This document shows positions 26,065 to 36,700 of a stretch of 45,873 nucleotides of DNA, piece by piece (position 1 is the first letter of the stretch; every line of letters begins with the position of its first letter). The notes beneath the pieces are model-generated. The model searched no databases. It was not told the origin of the DNA and saw only the letters and a list, made by a program, of their open reading frames with translations. Position numbers and translations under genes: made by a program. This DNA is from Botryococcus braunii (lineage: Eukaryota > Chlorophyta > Trebouxiophyceae). The stretch lies in assembly GCA_002005505.1 (NCBI GenBank), contig KV908717.1, positions 47,641 through 93,513 of the forward strand, in the 5' to 3' direction.

Positions 26065-27150
26065 CACACACACACACACACACACATTAATGTGTAATAT
26101 TACACACAAACACACATCAAACACACATGTTTTGCTCGGTCCAAGAAGCAGTGGCAGGTTGACTTAAAACCGTTAAACGTTGAAACAAGATAACGACTCA
26201 GTTCAAATCTTAAAGATAAAAGAAATAATATTGTTTGTTGCATCCGGCTCCCGACGACCAAATAAAAAATCATTGGACCTGATAACTGTAAGGGATCCCT
26301 ACTCACGCGTATATATCCAGTGATTTATTTTTCAGTTTTCACATGCGGCCTACGGCCGTGATCAGCTCCCCAGGTATATACATGTAGCGGCCCCTGGTGG
26401 CCTTAGAACTGTAGTGTAGCTAGTTAAAACCTGTCATTTGAATTAGAACAAGTTAAACCCCCTCATGGGTCCTAGAACCAGTTAATCCATGGGACTTATA
26501 ACTAGTCAAATTACCACGGCCTTGGTTATCATATTTTGTCTTCCCTTTGCGACGACACGTCCCAAAAATACACAGTCTCCTTTTCGAGACGTAAGTCAAG
26601 CTTGTTCAAGCTGAAGATAAAAGTAAGGGGGTGACGCTATCTTCTAAACCCTCCCAAGGAACATCTGGAAAGGGGAGCCGACCCCATCTAGATCTCCGGG
26701 ATCCCCGAGGGATATGAAATATATATTTCATATATGCATTCTGCCTTAAATGGAGTTCCGTTGCCACTTGCAAATTTTAACCACTTGCTACGCCTAAGAA
26801 ATATAAATATAAGCATCCAAGCTCGCAATCAACCCACGTTTGCTACGCGTTGAACTCTTGATACAAATTCGCCTAATGAACATTTACAGCTATCATGATA
26901 GCCGATATCGATCACGGTTAGTTAATACGTTTGGTTTGCTAAAAAGGTTGGTCTTCTATATTGAAGCTCGCGAGCGATCGTACATCTAGATTTGCATGCG
27001 ACACTGTTGTTGGGCCCCCAGGGAAGCTTTGTTATAATTTGAGAAGCTGTACACTTGCTTATGCGCTATATAGAGGCTAGTACACAGGACTCAATTACTG
27101 TAATTCACTACTAGGCCTACTAGGCCTTACAATACCTTTTCTGCAGTAAG
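26065..27150. other. Intergenic DNA between the CACTA element and the three-repeat gene
   Basis: Starts with the remaining (AC)n of the CACTA target (26065-26083). AT-rich, with small palindromes (TGTGTAATATTACACA at about 26091; ATATGAAATATATATTTCATAT at about 26712-26733; GCTATCATGATAGC at about 26890). No gene seen; 27040-27150 is the conserved 3' flank shared with 2.8-2.95 kb. Confidence 0.5.
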
Positions 27151-27152
27151 CA

Positions 27153-28773
27153 CTAGGCTCCGGAGCCTTGGACTCGGGACTCACGCTTTGCAGCCTTAAC
27201 TTGATCTCGGTACTCAGGTGTCGACAAAGCCTCCGCCCAAGACATCAGCTCCTCAAATGTTGCATTATGGGTGCGAGTGACTTTGTTGAGGTTGTACGCT
27301 GCTTGGAGATGATAGGCCATTTTATATTGGCGGACCATAACCACGAGGGGCCGCATCAAATCCGCAAAATCGCTGCAACTTTCTAGTTCGGAAGAGAAGT
27401 CGCTGTGGAATGTGGTCGATATGGGTACGCCGCCCGAGAGCAGTTCCGAAACGATGTCCCGCGGCCGCTTTGGCAAGGGAAACTTATACTTCGTAGTCTT
27501 TTTTTTGGGATTCCTGCGACGACAATGACGGATTTCAAAGGCCTCGGCCTCGGCCATGGGGTCCTCCATGGTCAGCTCTAAAGGGTGCTTGTCACGAGCC
27601 ACAGCCGCAACTCGAGTTTTGTACTCATTTGTACGGACAGCCTTCGCCCATGTCACCAGCCCATCCAATGAGGCCTCGTTGCCGCGAGTTAGGTACTCGA
27701 GGTCGTACGCCACATGGAGATGATACGGCATGCGTTTAGTTTCCTTGAGAGCCAGCTCCACGAGGAGCGGCATCCAGTCCTTGAATGACTTTTCTTTAGC
27801 GGAGCCTGCCACGAGGGTGTCATGGAAGGTGGGCGAGATTGGCACGCCCCGGGAATGGAGACAAGAAACAATTCCTTCGAGCGTCGGGGGATCCGTGGGC
27901 GAGGCAAGATAGTTCTTGGCTTTGTACCTGGGGATAACATAAAACAAGATCTTTACAGCTTCACTGTGGGCTTTACCGGCTAATGTCATCCGTCGGCCGA
28001 AAGTATATCTATCGTAGATCAATATGGGATAATTATGAAATTACATGCAGACACGACGTGTAGAGTCACTACAGAACCGTCAAAACGTTAAATAATGTTT
28101 GTTACCCATCTCGGCTAAAACTTTATGCCAACTTAAAGCCCACTTTAAAGACATGGCGGCACACATAGCTGACACTAGCTAGTGTTAGCTTGGACTATCT
28201 ATAGACTGGGACTTGGTTAGCCTATTGCAATACAACAATTTTCAATCATTTCAACACAAACGCGTTTTAAACGCTTTTTCTATTGTTCAAATCTTGGTAT
28301 AAGTCACAATGAATATCCCTCAAATTGTTCTGCTGTGATAAATATGTTCTTTCCGAAGCAAGGTGAAACTCAATTATTTATATTAACCTCATGAACGTTG
28401 CATAGATAAATCTCATATTGATACTTGCAGTCGTTTTGTTAATCCCAGAAAGTGTAGTATAATATAATGTAACTTGTACTGTACTTCTAGACCACTTTTA
28501 GTTATTATATTCACTCTCATACCACAGGTTTAATGAATTTATGTTGATTATATAATTATATGTTATACTTTTATATTAACTTATAATTAGCAACTTAGTT
28601 TTTTTTCACCATAAATTGATAGTAGATTTAAACAATTAAAAATATGTAGATTTGATTTTTTAAATTCAAGAATACCTTCAAAGATCTGTAAAAATATAAT
28701 CATAGACCAACTCAGTCTGAGGTTGGTCACAATGTGTAGTTGTTTACAGAGATGCAATAAAATCGTATATTAT

Positions 28774-28867
<94 letters not shown>

Positions 28868-28874
28868 ACTCTCC

Positions 28875-28929
<55 letters not shown>

Positions 28930-28936
28930 ACTCTCC

Positions 28937-28997
<61 letters not shown>

Positions 28998-29356
28998 CCT
29001 CCACGATCAGGTCCAAAGGGTGCATCATACTTTTGCATTTCCGCAACTCGACGTAGGTACTCGGGTGTTTGGAGCGCGTTCGTCCAAATCTCCAGATCTT
29101 TAAGAGTGGCCTTGCGGCCACGAGTGAGGTATCCGCGATCGTATGCCACATCGAGGTGAACCCGCATACCGGTAGTCTGGTTTTGGGCCAACGCCACGAG
29201 GGTCGGCATTAAGTCCTTGAACGACTTTTCTTCGGCGGAGCCTGGCTCGAGGCCGTCAAGGATGGGCGAGAGGGGAACGCCCTTGGAAAGGAGCAAAAGA
29301 ATGTCTTGCACGGAGGTATCCATGGATGAGGCAGGGTAGCCCGCGGGTTCGTCCAT
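27153..29356 (-). CDS. Three-repeat-domain protein of unknown family, two coding exons
   Basis: Coding exons 29356-28992 and 27927-27153 give 1140 nt (379 aa plus stop) in one continuous phase. The acceptor before exon 2 is TTATCCCCAG at 27928; the donor of exon 1 lies in the first GT units of a (GT)n tract. A roughly 93-aa domain occurs three times: D1 in exon 1, D2 and D3 in exon 2. Shared positions: L..L...GVP(I/L)S, a GSA(K/E)EKSFKD(L/W)MP block (D1, D2), LxxAY(D/N)..YLTRG..A, then W..A..T.EY...V. A basic CRRRNPKKKTTKYK stretch between D2 and D3 could be a nuclear signal. Upstream, a non-coding exon ends at 29926 with AAG/GTACGT, and an acceptor GTTTGCAG precedes 29363. The start ATG follows an in-frame TAA by one codon. 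I do not recognise the domain; no function can be given. Confidence 0.6.
27928..28991 (-). other. Intron 2 of the three-repeat gene with (GT)n at its 5' edge
   Basis: Begins directly with about 215 bp of (GT)n (28777-28991 on the plus strand as (CA)n), interrupted twice by an identical CTCACACACTCTCCTTCACA block about 62 bp apart. The rest is AT-rich. A segment at about 28705-28775 (TTTACAGAGATGCAATAAAA) resembles one next to the (GT)n of intron 1 at about 29590-29640, so the introns look like duplicates. Confidence 0.55.
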
Positions 29357-29363
29357 GGGTTAC

Positions 29364-29925
<562 letters not shown>

Positions 29926-30750
29926 CTTACAGTCTATGGGGTATATTTGAAGCCCTTTCGCCTGTTTCTTCTCGGACGGTACCGTTTGGTGACAAATCTG
30001 CTTCGGAAAACACAACGATATCCTGACGAAAACCAAAAGGGAAACAAATCATTTTACAGAAGATGTATCTTGTTGCTTCATTTCGAAACCTCCACTTTCT
30101 GTCTGCCGTGTGCGACTCTGACTGCTTACGGAACTGACAACTTAGTTTGGAAAATTTCGAGGTTTTGTCAATCATAGAGTAAACAGGCAGACCTGAAGTT
30201 TAGGCGTCCACTTTGCGTTGAAGCTTGTCTTGGAAAGCGAACAGTTAACTCTGTTACGAAACCTTGTGAGATGAAACCTAGGTCTTCGAAACTTAGATAC
30301 GGAGTGCGTGATAAAAGGCCATATATATTTATATACTTTCACAAGTAAGGCATACAATAGAACGACGTCTCAGGTTTTGCAGTTCCTTGCGCTATTGTCC
30401 GAACCTTCACTATGCCCGTTGGATATTATTAGCTTCATATGCTTGCGTAGGGGTCTTTAACGCATATTTCGAGTTTATAGCTAAATATAAATGGACGCGT
30501 TAGGAAACACGTCCAATATTACCGTATGTTCCCGGTTAATACACGTCCAATATACCGGTAATATATATTACCGGTATATAATTGGTCGTTGCGATTCGGA
30601 TGCAAGAAGTAATCTTCACGCATTGAAGTAAATCGTCGTTTATTTGTTTTTCCATTTTAAGGTTTTACGGCCTTGGGTCATCCTTCTTCCCTCAAGGCAA
30701 GCTTGCTTCTAGCAGTCTCGTCCCTCAAACCCTAGCAGTCCCTCAGATCT
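29926..30750. other. Probable 5' exon and upstream region of the three-repeat gene
   Basis: On the minus strand 29926 is the end of a likely untranslated exon (CTGTAAG/GTACGT). Its 5' end cannot be placed; an open frame covers 29927-30175 but need not be translated. Upstream DNA is AT-rich, with a perfect 28-bp palindrome at 30551-30578. Confidence 0.35.
30551..30578. repeat. Perfect 28-bp palindrome
   Basis: The arms TATACCGGTAATAT and their exact complement meet without spacer at 30564/30565. ACACGTCCAATAT precedes it twice (about 30510 and 30541). Confidence 0.95.
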
Positions 30751-30829
30751 CACTACGGAAAATCCCGGTGCTGAATCAAGTAGAATCGCGCCGAATCGAG
30801 ACGGAATCGCGTCGGAAAAAAATTCCGCG

Positions 30830-31600
30830 CACCCCCCCCAAATAAGTTATTCCCACCCTGACCGTCAATTGGCGTAATTCGTGTGGCATTTCGCAAGGAA
30901 ATTAATATCGGCTCTGAAACTCCAGCACGTGATAGTACATCAGTACACGTGACTGCCATGCCAGCATAAACTCTTCCCGGTCCGCCCTTAAAGACGGTGC
31001 CACGTCGCCTTAGAGAACCCCCTGCAGTACAAACCTTGCGGAAGCAAACAGGGCCTTCGAAACAAGACGCCGCAGCGTCTTGAGCATGAAAGCTTTTTCC
31101 GATTAAACTTGAGGTTAAGTATTGTTACTATTAAAGATTGTTGTCACGAATTTTGGCGTTATTCGGTGCTGTGGGGGCTCCGTTGTAGCGGACATGACGA
31201 GATCGAGGTTAAGGAGCCATGCGCTCGGCAGTTTTTGAGAACAAAAGGGCTTTGTTCCTTCTCTCTAGGGCCCAGCTGACCAAAAGAGGAGAGTTTTGGG
31301 TGGACTCGTGGGGGACTTGAGGTCTGCATGGGGCCCCAATCGGAAGCCGGGATTCGGTGTTGGCTAGGAAGAAAGAGGCAAGAGATGGGATGGGTCCCGC
31401 CGTTAAGGCCGGATTTTCTGGTTTTTGTCAAAAATGATATTTCGATGCTACTACTGCTATAGGAATGAACCAAACTCTGTTTTTACGGACATAAGTTGCA
31501 AGCACGAAAGGGACCATTTAATGCCTTCAGTGGCAGGAAAAGGCGAATCCCTGACAAGCAGTGCCCAAATTACGGTGGGAATAACTTATTGGGGGGGGTG
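30830..31600. mobile_element. 771-bp non-autonomous DNA transposon with C-run termini
   Basis: Terminal inverted repeats of about 27 bp start CACCCCCCCCAA and continue TAAGTTATTCCCACC; the right one has one base fewer. A 3-bp target duplication GCG flanks it (30827-30829 and 31601-31603). Copy 1 of the host CACTA family has exactly one GCG there (12706-12708), so the pre-insertion site is visible. No transposase. The superfamily is not certain; 3-bp duplication fits CACTA-like or Harbinger-like elements. Confidence 0.85.
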
Positions 31601-31739
31601 GCGCGACTCCCGAGCGCCAAATGTCGTCGACGCTTTTCGTACGAAAACATGAAGAAATTCGACGCTATTTGGATCGCGACGAAAATTGTCGGAATAGCGT
31701 CCAAATCTGTCGGACAACCTCCAGACATAGAGTCCATGA

Positions 31740-32460
31740 CCATGCTTTTCAGCCCTTTTTCGATGGTTTTCGACGTTATTCAGCGGTTTTCACGTACGAG
31801 ACAATTGCTCGCATATGCACAGCAGATGTGTACTCCGAATTCTTGCGTTATTTCAAGCGTGTATATTGGTATACTATCGATATATCGATATTGGGGCCAA
31901 GGGGAATTCTTTATTGTTGCATAATGCATCCGCAGTTCTTGGCACCGGCATCTGGTCGACCTCGCGATACTCGACAACATTCAGGCAGCACTCGGGACCC
32001 CCATAAAGGTTACATTTGGTTAAAATGCTGCAAACACAAGGTCTAGACAAGATCTTATATGTCCTGAATCTCGTGGCACGCCAGTACCTTCTGCTATTCG
32101 CAGACAATGCCCGTGGAAGTCCTCCAAGTTGCGACCTTCCGAATGTCCACTTGGACCTTTTCTAAATACATGTAGTCTAACATTCTATAAAAGTCTATAA
32201 CACGTGCAATATGGCAATGTCCTACAGACAGTAGACTTAATTGTTCTGAAACATATGTCTGACTTGGCAATGCTAAACATCATTTGTCTTACAACTGCTG
32301 CACAATTCAATATGTACTAGTTGTGTACATGTTGTCATCGACTGTATATGTCTGTACCTGTGAGCACTGCAAAAACATGCCCTTGCCAAATTTGTACCGC
32401 AGTCTGCAGACGCAGCAAACCAAGGTGGACAAGTACATAATGCTTGCCATAGCAAAGGCT
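31740..32460. repeat. Dispersed ~700-bp repeat, copy 2
   Basis: Counterpart of 20733-21435, same order of shared blocks. It is the interior of the second CACTA copy. It contains ATCGATATATCGAT at about 31876. Confidence 0.88.
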
Positions 32461-33025
32461 CAGACGCGTCCACAATGTATTGGCCTATCGATATTTCAGC
32501 CATTGCTTAACCGCTATATCTTTGCTGCAGTCGTAACTAATCTTGACTGGATATCTATAGGCCATGCAGTCATTGCTCCGTTGCCGCAAAAGGCATCAAC
32601 GCATCCCGCTTGCTGCCTTCCTTGCTGGCCCCCAAATGACAATGAGCAATGATATATCATTGCTCATTGTCATTTGGGGGCCAGCATATATATATGGAAA
32701 CTAGTTTCCTTGGGGAAGGGGGGGGGTGGGGGAGGGCGTGCAACAAGAAGCAAGTCAGCGTGGTCTAACTTTAAAATATGTGAAGGCCATTTACTGAATG
32801 CGTAAAGGATGACAGGTACTAATAATAAAATCACTTCTGCCTGCATTGAGTTAGAGCAATGTCATAAGTGCTACAGCAAGTAAGCGTGGTAGACAAGAGA
32901 GGAACATTAATCATGCAAGTAGCGAAAGCAGGCCAGGCAATGAAGCTTAAGGTGTTGGAGGGAAGGTAAGAAACGATGCTATACAAGGAAAGAATGAAGG
33001 AAGGGCGGGAGGGAAGAAGGTAAGA
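32461..33025. other. Unique stretch with a palindrome and purine-rich end
   Basis: No gene. Holds the 64-bp palindrome, a G-rich run at about 32715-32738, and from about 32930 a GGAA/GAAGG-rich tract into which the copia element inserted. Confidence 0.5.
32623..32686. repeat. Perfect 64-bp palindrome
   Basis: 32-bp arms are exact complements with no spacer, meeting at 32654/32655 and centred on GATATATC. The outer arm is TGCTGGCCCCCAAATGACAA. Confidence 0.95.
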
Positions 33026-33719
33026 TGTGAAAGGTTATGGGCAATCGGCTTTCCCTGTACAAAGCAGACAGGTCGTCAATAGACGAAGTTACTCCAGCTA
33101 CAGTCCGTACGACTGTCTGCTGAGTGCCACACACAACTGTCGGACAAGACTAGCATCTGGTGATGCCCAGCATCTTTCACAACCAGTTCCGTTACATCAT
33201 TATCTTGTACACAAGCACCGATCAAGCAATCACTAGATAAGGCTCTAGACGGCTACGTTCAAGTACATGCCTATACTCCCTGAAGTCACTGTCCCTTATC
33301 TGTTTGAGTGACTACAGGGTACACTAAGCTTGTTCACTCTCACAATAGCAACAATGATACAACACACACTGCCGCACCGTACCTGTACAAAGCAGACAGG
33401 TCGTCAATAGACGAAGTTACTCCAGCTACAGTCCGTACGACTGTCTGCTGAGTGCCACACACAACTGTCGGACAAGACTAGCATCTGGTGATGCCCAGCA
33501 TCTTTCACAACCAGTTGGTATTCACTCCGGTGGGGCAGCCTTAAGAGTTCATCCGACAAACGTGTGATCTAGATAGGATTGTACCTTATGTTCGAAAACG
33601 TCCAGAATCTGCCGTGTCTCAAGGTACCTTATGTTCTCAATGGACCCATATCCTAATAGTGCACACATGAAGATCACTTAAAGCACAAGGCATTCAATAA
33701 TAATGTTCAGAACTCAACA
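33026..33719 (-). repeat. 3' LTR of the copia element
   Basis: TGTGAAAGG...CTCAACA as read on the plus strand. Contains an internal exact 135-bp direct repeat (33054-33188 and 33382-33516) and two TACCTTATG motifs at about 33582 and 33625. Confidence 0.95.
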
Positions 33720-33730
33720 CTTCCCCTTGC
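33720..33730 (-). promoter_or_regulatory. Copia polypurine tract
   Basis: GCAAGGGGAAG on the minus strand directly before the 3' LTR; the expected plus-strand primer site. Confidence 0.8.
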
Positions 33731-33739
33731 CTGCATGCT

Positions 33740-36700
33740 TTAAGTGTATCTTCTCAAACCTAGTGAATCACGATGACCAACAAACACGGGCTTGGCAAGT
33801 GGCTTGGTCATAATGTCAGCCACATTGCGTGCAGATTCCACATAGAGGATATCTACCTGCCCAAGTGCCATAGCTTCCCTAGCGTAGTGGAAGCTTACTG
33901 CAACGTGCTTTGTGAATTTGGAATACAGGGGGTTCCGTAAATTAGAAATGCATCCTTGGTTGTCACAGAAAATTTTGACCCTCCAAGGTGCAGCCCCTAT
34001 CTCTTCCAAGAAGCCCCTTAGCCAGTTGGCTTCCTTCACAATATGGCCAGCTGCCATAAACTCAGCTTGCACAGTTGAGGTAGCAACTGAGCTCTGCTTC
34101 TTGCTTCCCCAAACCACGGCACTACCATAGACTGATAGAACATAGCCAGTGGTGGAATACCTGTGGTCCAGGTCCCCAGCATAGTCGGCATCAACATAGC
34201 CTTCTAGCTCAGGGCCCTTTCCACCCAGAGTAAGAGCTAACTCTCTGGTATCTCTCAAGTACTTCAGCACTCGAATGGCCTCATTCCAGTGTGAGGTAGT
34301 GGGTGTCATTCTATACCTTGACAACACTCCAACAGCCTGAGAAATGTCAGGCCGGGTCGTATTGGCTATGTACAGTAACGATCCAATTAACTCGCAGTAT
34401 CGATGACCAGGTGGCAGAGGGGTACCAGCCCCATGTGACATACCATCTGAGGACTCGGGTCTGCTGCTAGCCACGAAGTCCTTGGACATGGGGGTATCAA
34501 CCCCACGTCCATCATCAGCAACGCCAAACTTCTCCACAAGAGCATCAATCTTGGGAGTGCAACTCATGGAAATAGTGCCCTGAACTCTATTGCGTAGGAC
34601 CTGACACCCCAGGAAATCATTCACCTCTCCCAAATCATGGATGGTGAAGTCCTTCTTCAATAACTCTTTCCCCCACTCAATCTCTGCAACCACTCTGGCA
34701 ACTATGAGAAGATCATCGACATAAACAAGAATAAACGACAGATTACCATCAGGGGCCCTCCTGATGTATACCCCAGCGTCGCTCTTGCACACACTATACC
34801 CCATCACGCTCAACTTGTCGCTCAAGGTCTTGTGCCAAGCCCGTGGGGCTTGCTTAAGACCGTAGAGTGCCTTCCTGAGCTTGCACACAACTCTCGTGTT
34901 GCCATTCTCAAATCCTGGTGGTTGGGTTACATAGACCTCTTCCTCCAACTCCCCATTGAGAAAAGCTGTCTTGATATCCACTTGGTGGATCTCAAGATTT
35001 TGTGTGGCAGCCACTGCCAGCACAGCTCTCCTAGCACCATAGCTGCTGGTAGGTGCAAAAACCTCACCAACATCTATACCAGGAATCTGTCTGCAACCCT
35101 GGGCAACCAATCTTGCTTTAAACCGAGTGACATTCCCATGTGCATCGTTTTTTGTAGAAAAAATCCAATGAACAGGGATAACTTTCTGCCCATGGGGTCT
35201 TTCCACATACTGCATAACCTCATGGGTGTCTAAAGACTCCATCTCCTCTTGCATTGCCTGCTGCCAAAACTCCCACTGAGGTGAGCGCTGGGCTTCCCTC
35301 AAGTTTGAGGGCACGTGAACTTTTCCCAACGTGACAGAAGGTACACTCTGTACCTTATGCTGTGGTGCAGCAGGGCTGTCAGCCTTACTGATGCTGTTCC
35401 CTTCTCTCTCTCTCTCTCCCTGGTTGCCAGAATAAGGTACATTATGTACCTTATGCTGGGACTGGGCAGTACTGCCGGGATTATCTGATTCCTTCTCAAG
35501 TCTCTCTCTCTCTCCTTGACTACTGGACTCATGTGCAGCACCCTTACATTCTCGCACCTTCCGCAATGCAGAGGGGAGCAGCAGCTCTCTCTCTCTCCTG
35601 GACTCACACTTGGGCACACTACCCAGACTTGCCTGAGCTGCACCTACAATGTCAGCCTGCACACCATAAGCATGACTAGCCAGTGACTGGGATTGGGCAC
35701 CAGCTTCCCCTACTGCTGGCATGTCTAACCCACTGCTCTCATCTCTTACATCTGCACCGAACATAGCCTCGACTGTCTCAACCTGCCCCTGCATATCAGG
35801 GAGACCAACCATGTTTGGCTCACTCACAATTGCCTGACCTGGGTCAGGGGCATGCAATGGGATGTCAGAATGCTCTCTCCTAGCCACGCGCTGTACATAA
35901 CGCTGCTCCCTTGTAAGGGTGGTCCCTGGAGGAAGGGGAATTTGTGACTTCCCCTGCATTCGCAACCCCTCTTGTACCTTCTGCATTTTTTCTACCTGGG
36001 ATTGAGTTTCTACACCCCCCCTGGCCAGATTCTGCATATGCTCAAGCACCGACCACGAGTGCTGAGATGGTTCTGGGGTCCCAACAGTAGAATCCAGGCT
36101 GGTGGGGTTTCCTTGGTCATGTGCTGCTGTGGTCCCGTCTCCAGACTGATCCCCAGCACAAAGTCCAGAGGTCCCAGGAGCCCCAGTGGAAAGCGTCTCC
36201 ACTCCATGGTCATCCTCCTCATCCCAGAACGTGGGTGGAGCAGCAGAGGGAATTGCTTGAGGCGTTGCCAGATTCTCACTGCCAAGGGGGGGTGATATCC
36301 TAGAATCATAGACAGACCTAGGCTGGACCTTTGATAGACCCACTCTCTCAGCCCCCCTCAAGTGCTCGATAAAGCTGACGTCCCTACTCTCCTTCCACAC
36401 TCCATTCCCCACGTACACACGATACGCTTTAGACTGGGGACAATAACCAGTAAACATCCCAGGGATGGTCTTGGGCCCAAAAACAGACCTTTGGCCACTG
36501 GGAATGTGCACATGGGCTACACAGCCAAACGTGCGCAGCACAGACACATCAGGTTTGACACCAAAGAATAATTCCATGGGGGTCAGGGACCTGCCTGAAG
36601 TAGGACCCACATTGAAGAGGAGGGTAGCTGTCTCAAGCGCCTCCTTCCAAAGGGAGGGGTCTGCTGCAGCATGGACCAACAGAGTCCTTGTTCGCTCCTT

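Larger units (their letters stand above)
30751..32460. mobile_element. Second copy of the outer CACTA family, left part
   Basis: Starts CACTACGGAAAATC at 30751 and matches the left end of the 12631 copy (GGTGCTGAATC, GGAAAAAAATTCCGCG). After the 771-bp insertion it continues with GCGCGACTCCCGAGCGCC and aligns with 12706-12892 and then 20733-21435 of copy 1. Homology fades near 32460. I find no matching right terminus in the window, so the copy is truncated, diverged or interrupted. About 75-80% similarity by eye suggests neither copy is recent. Confidence 0.75.
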
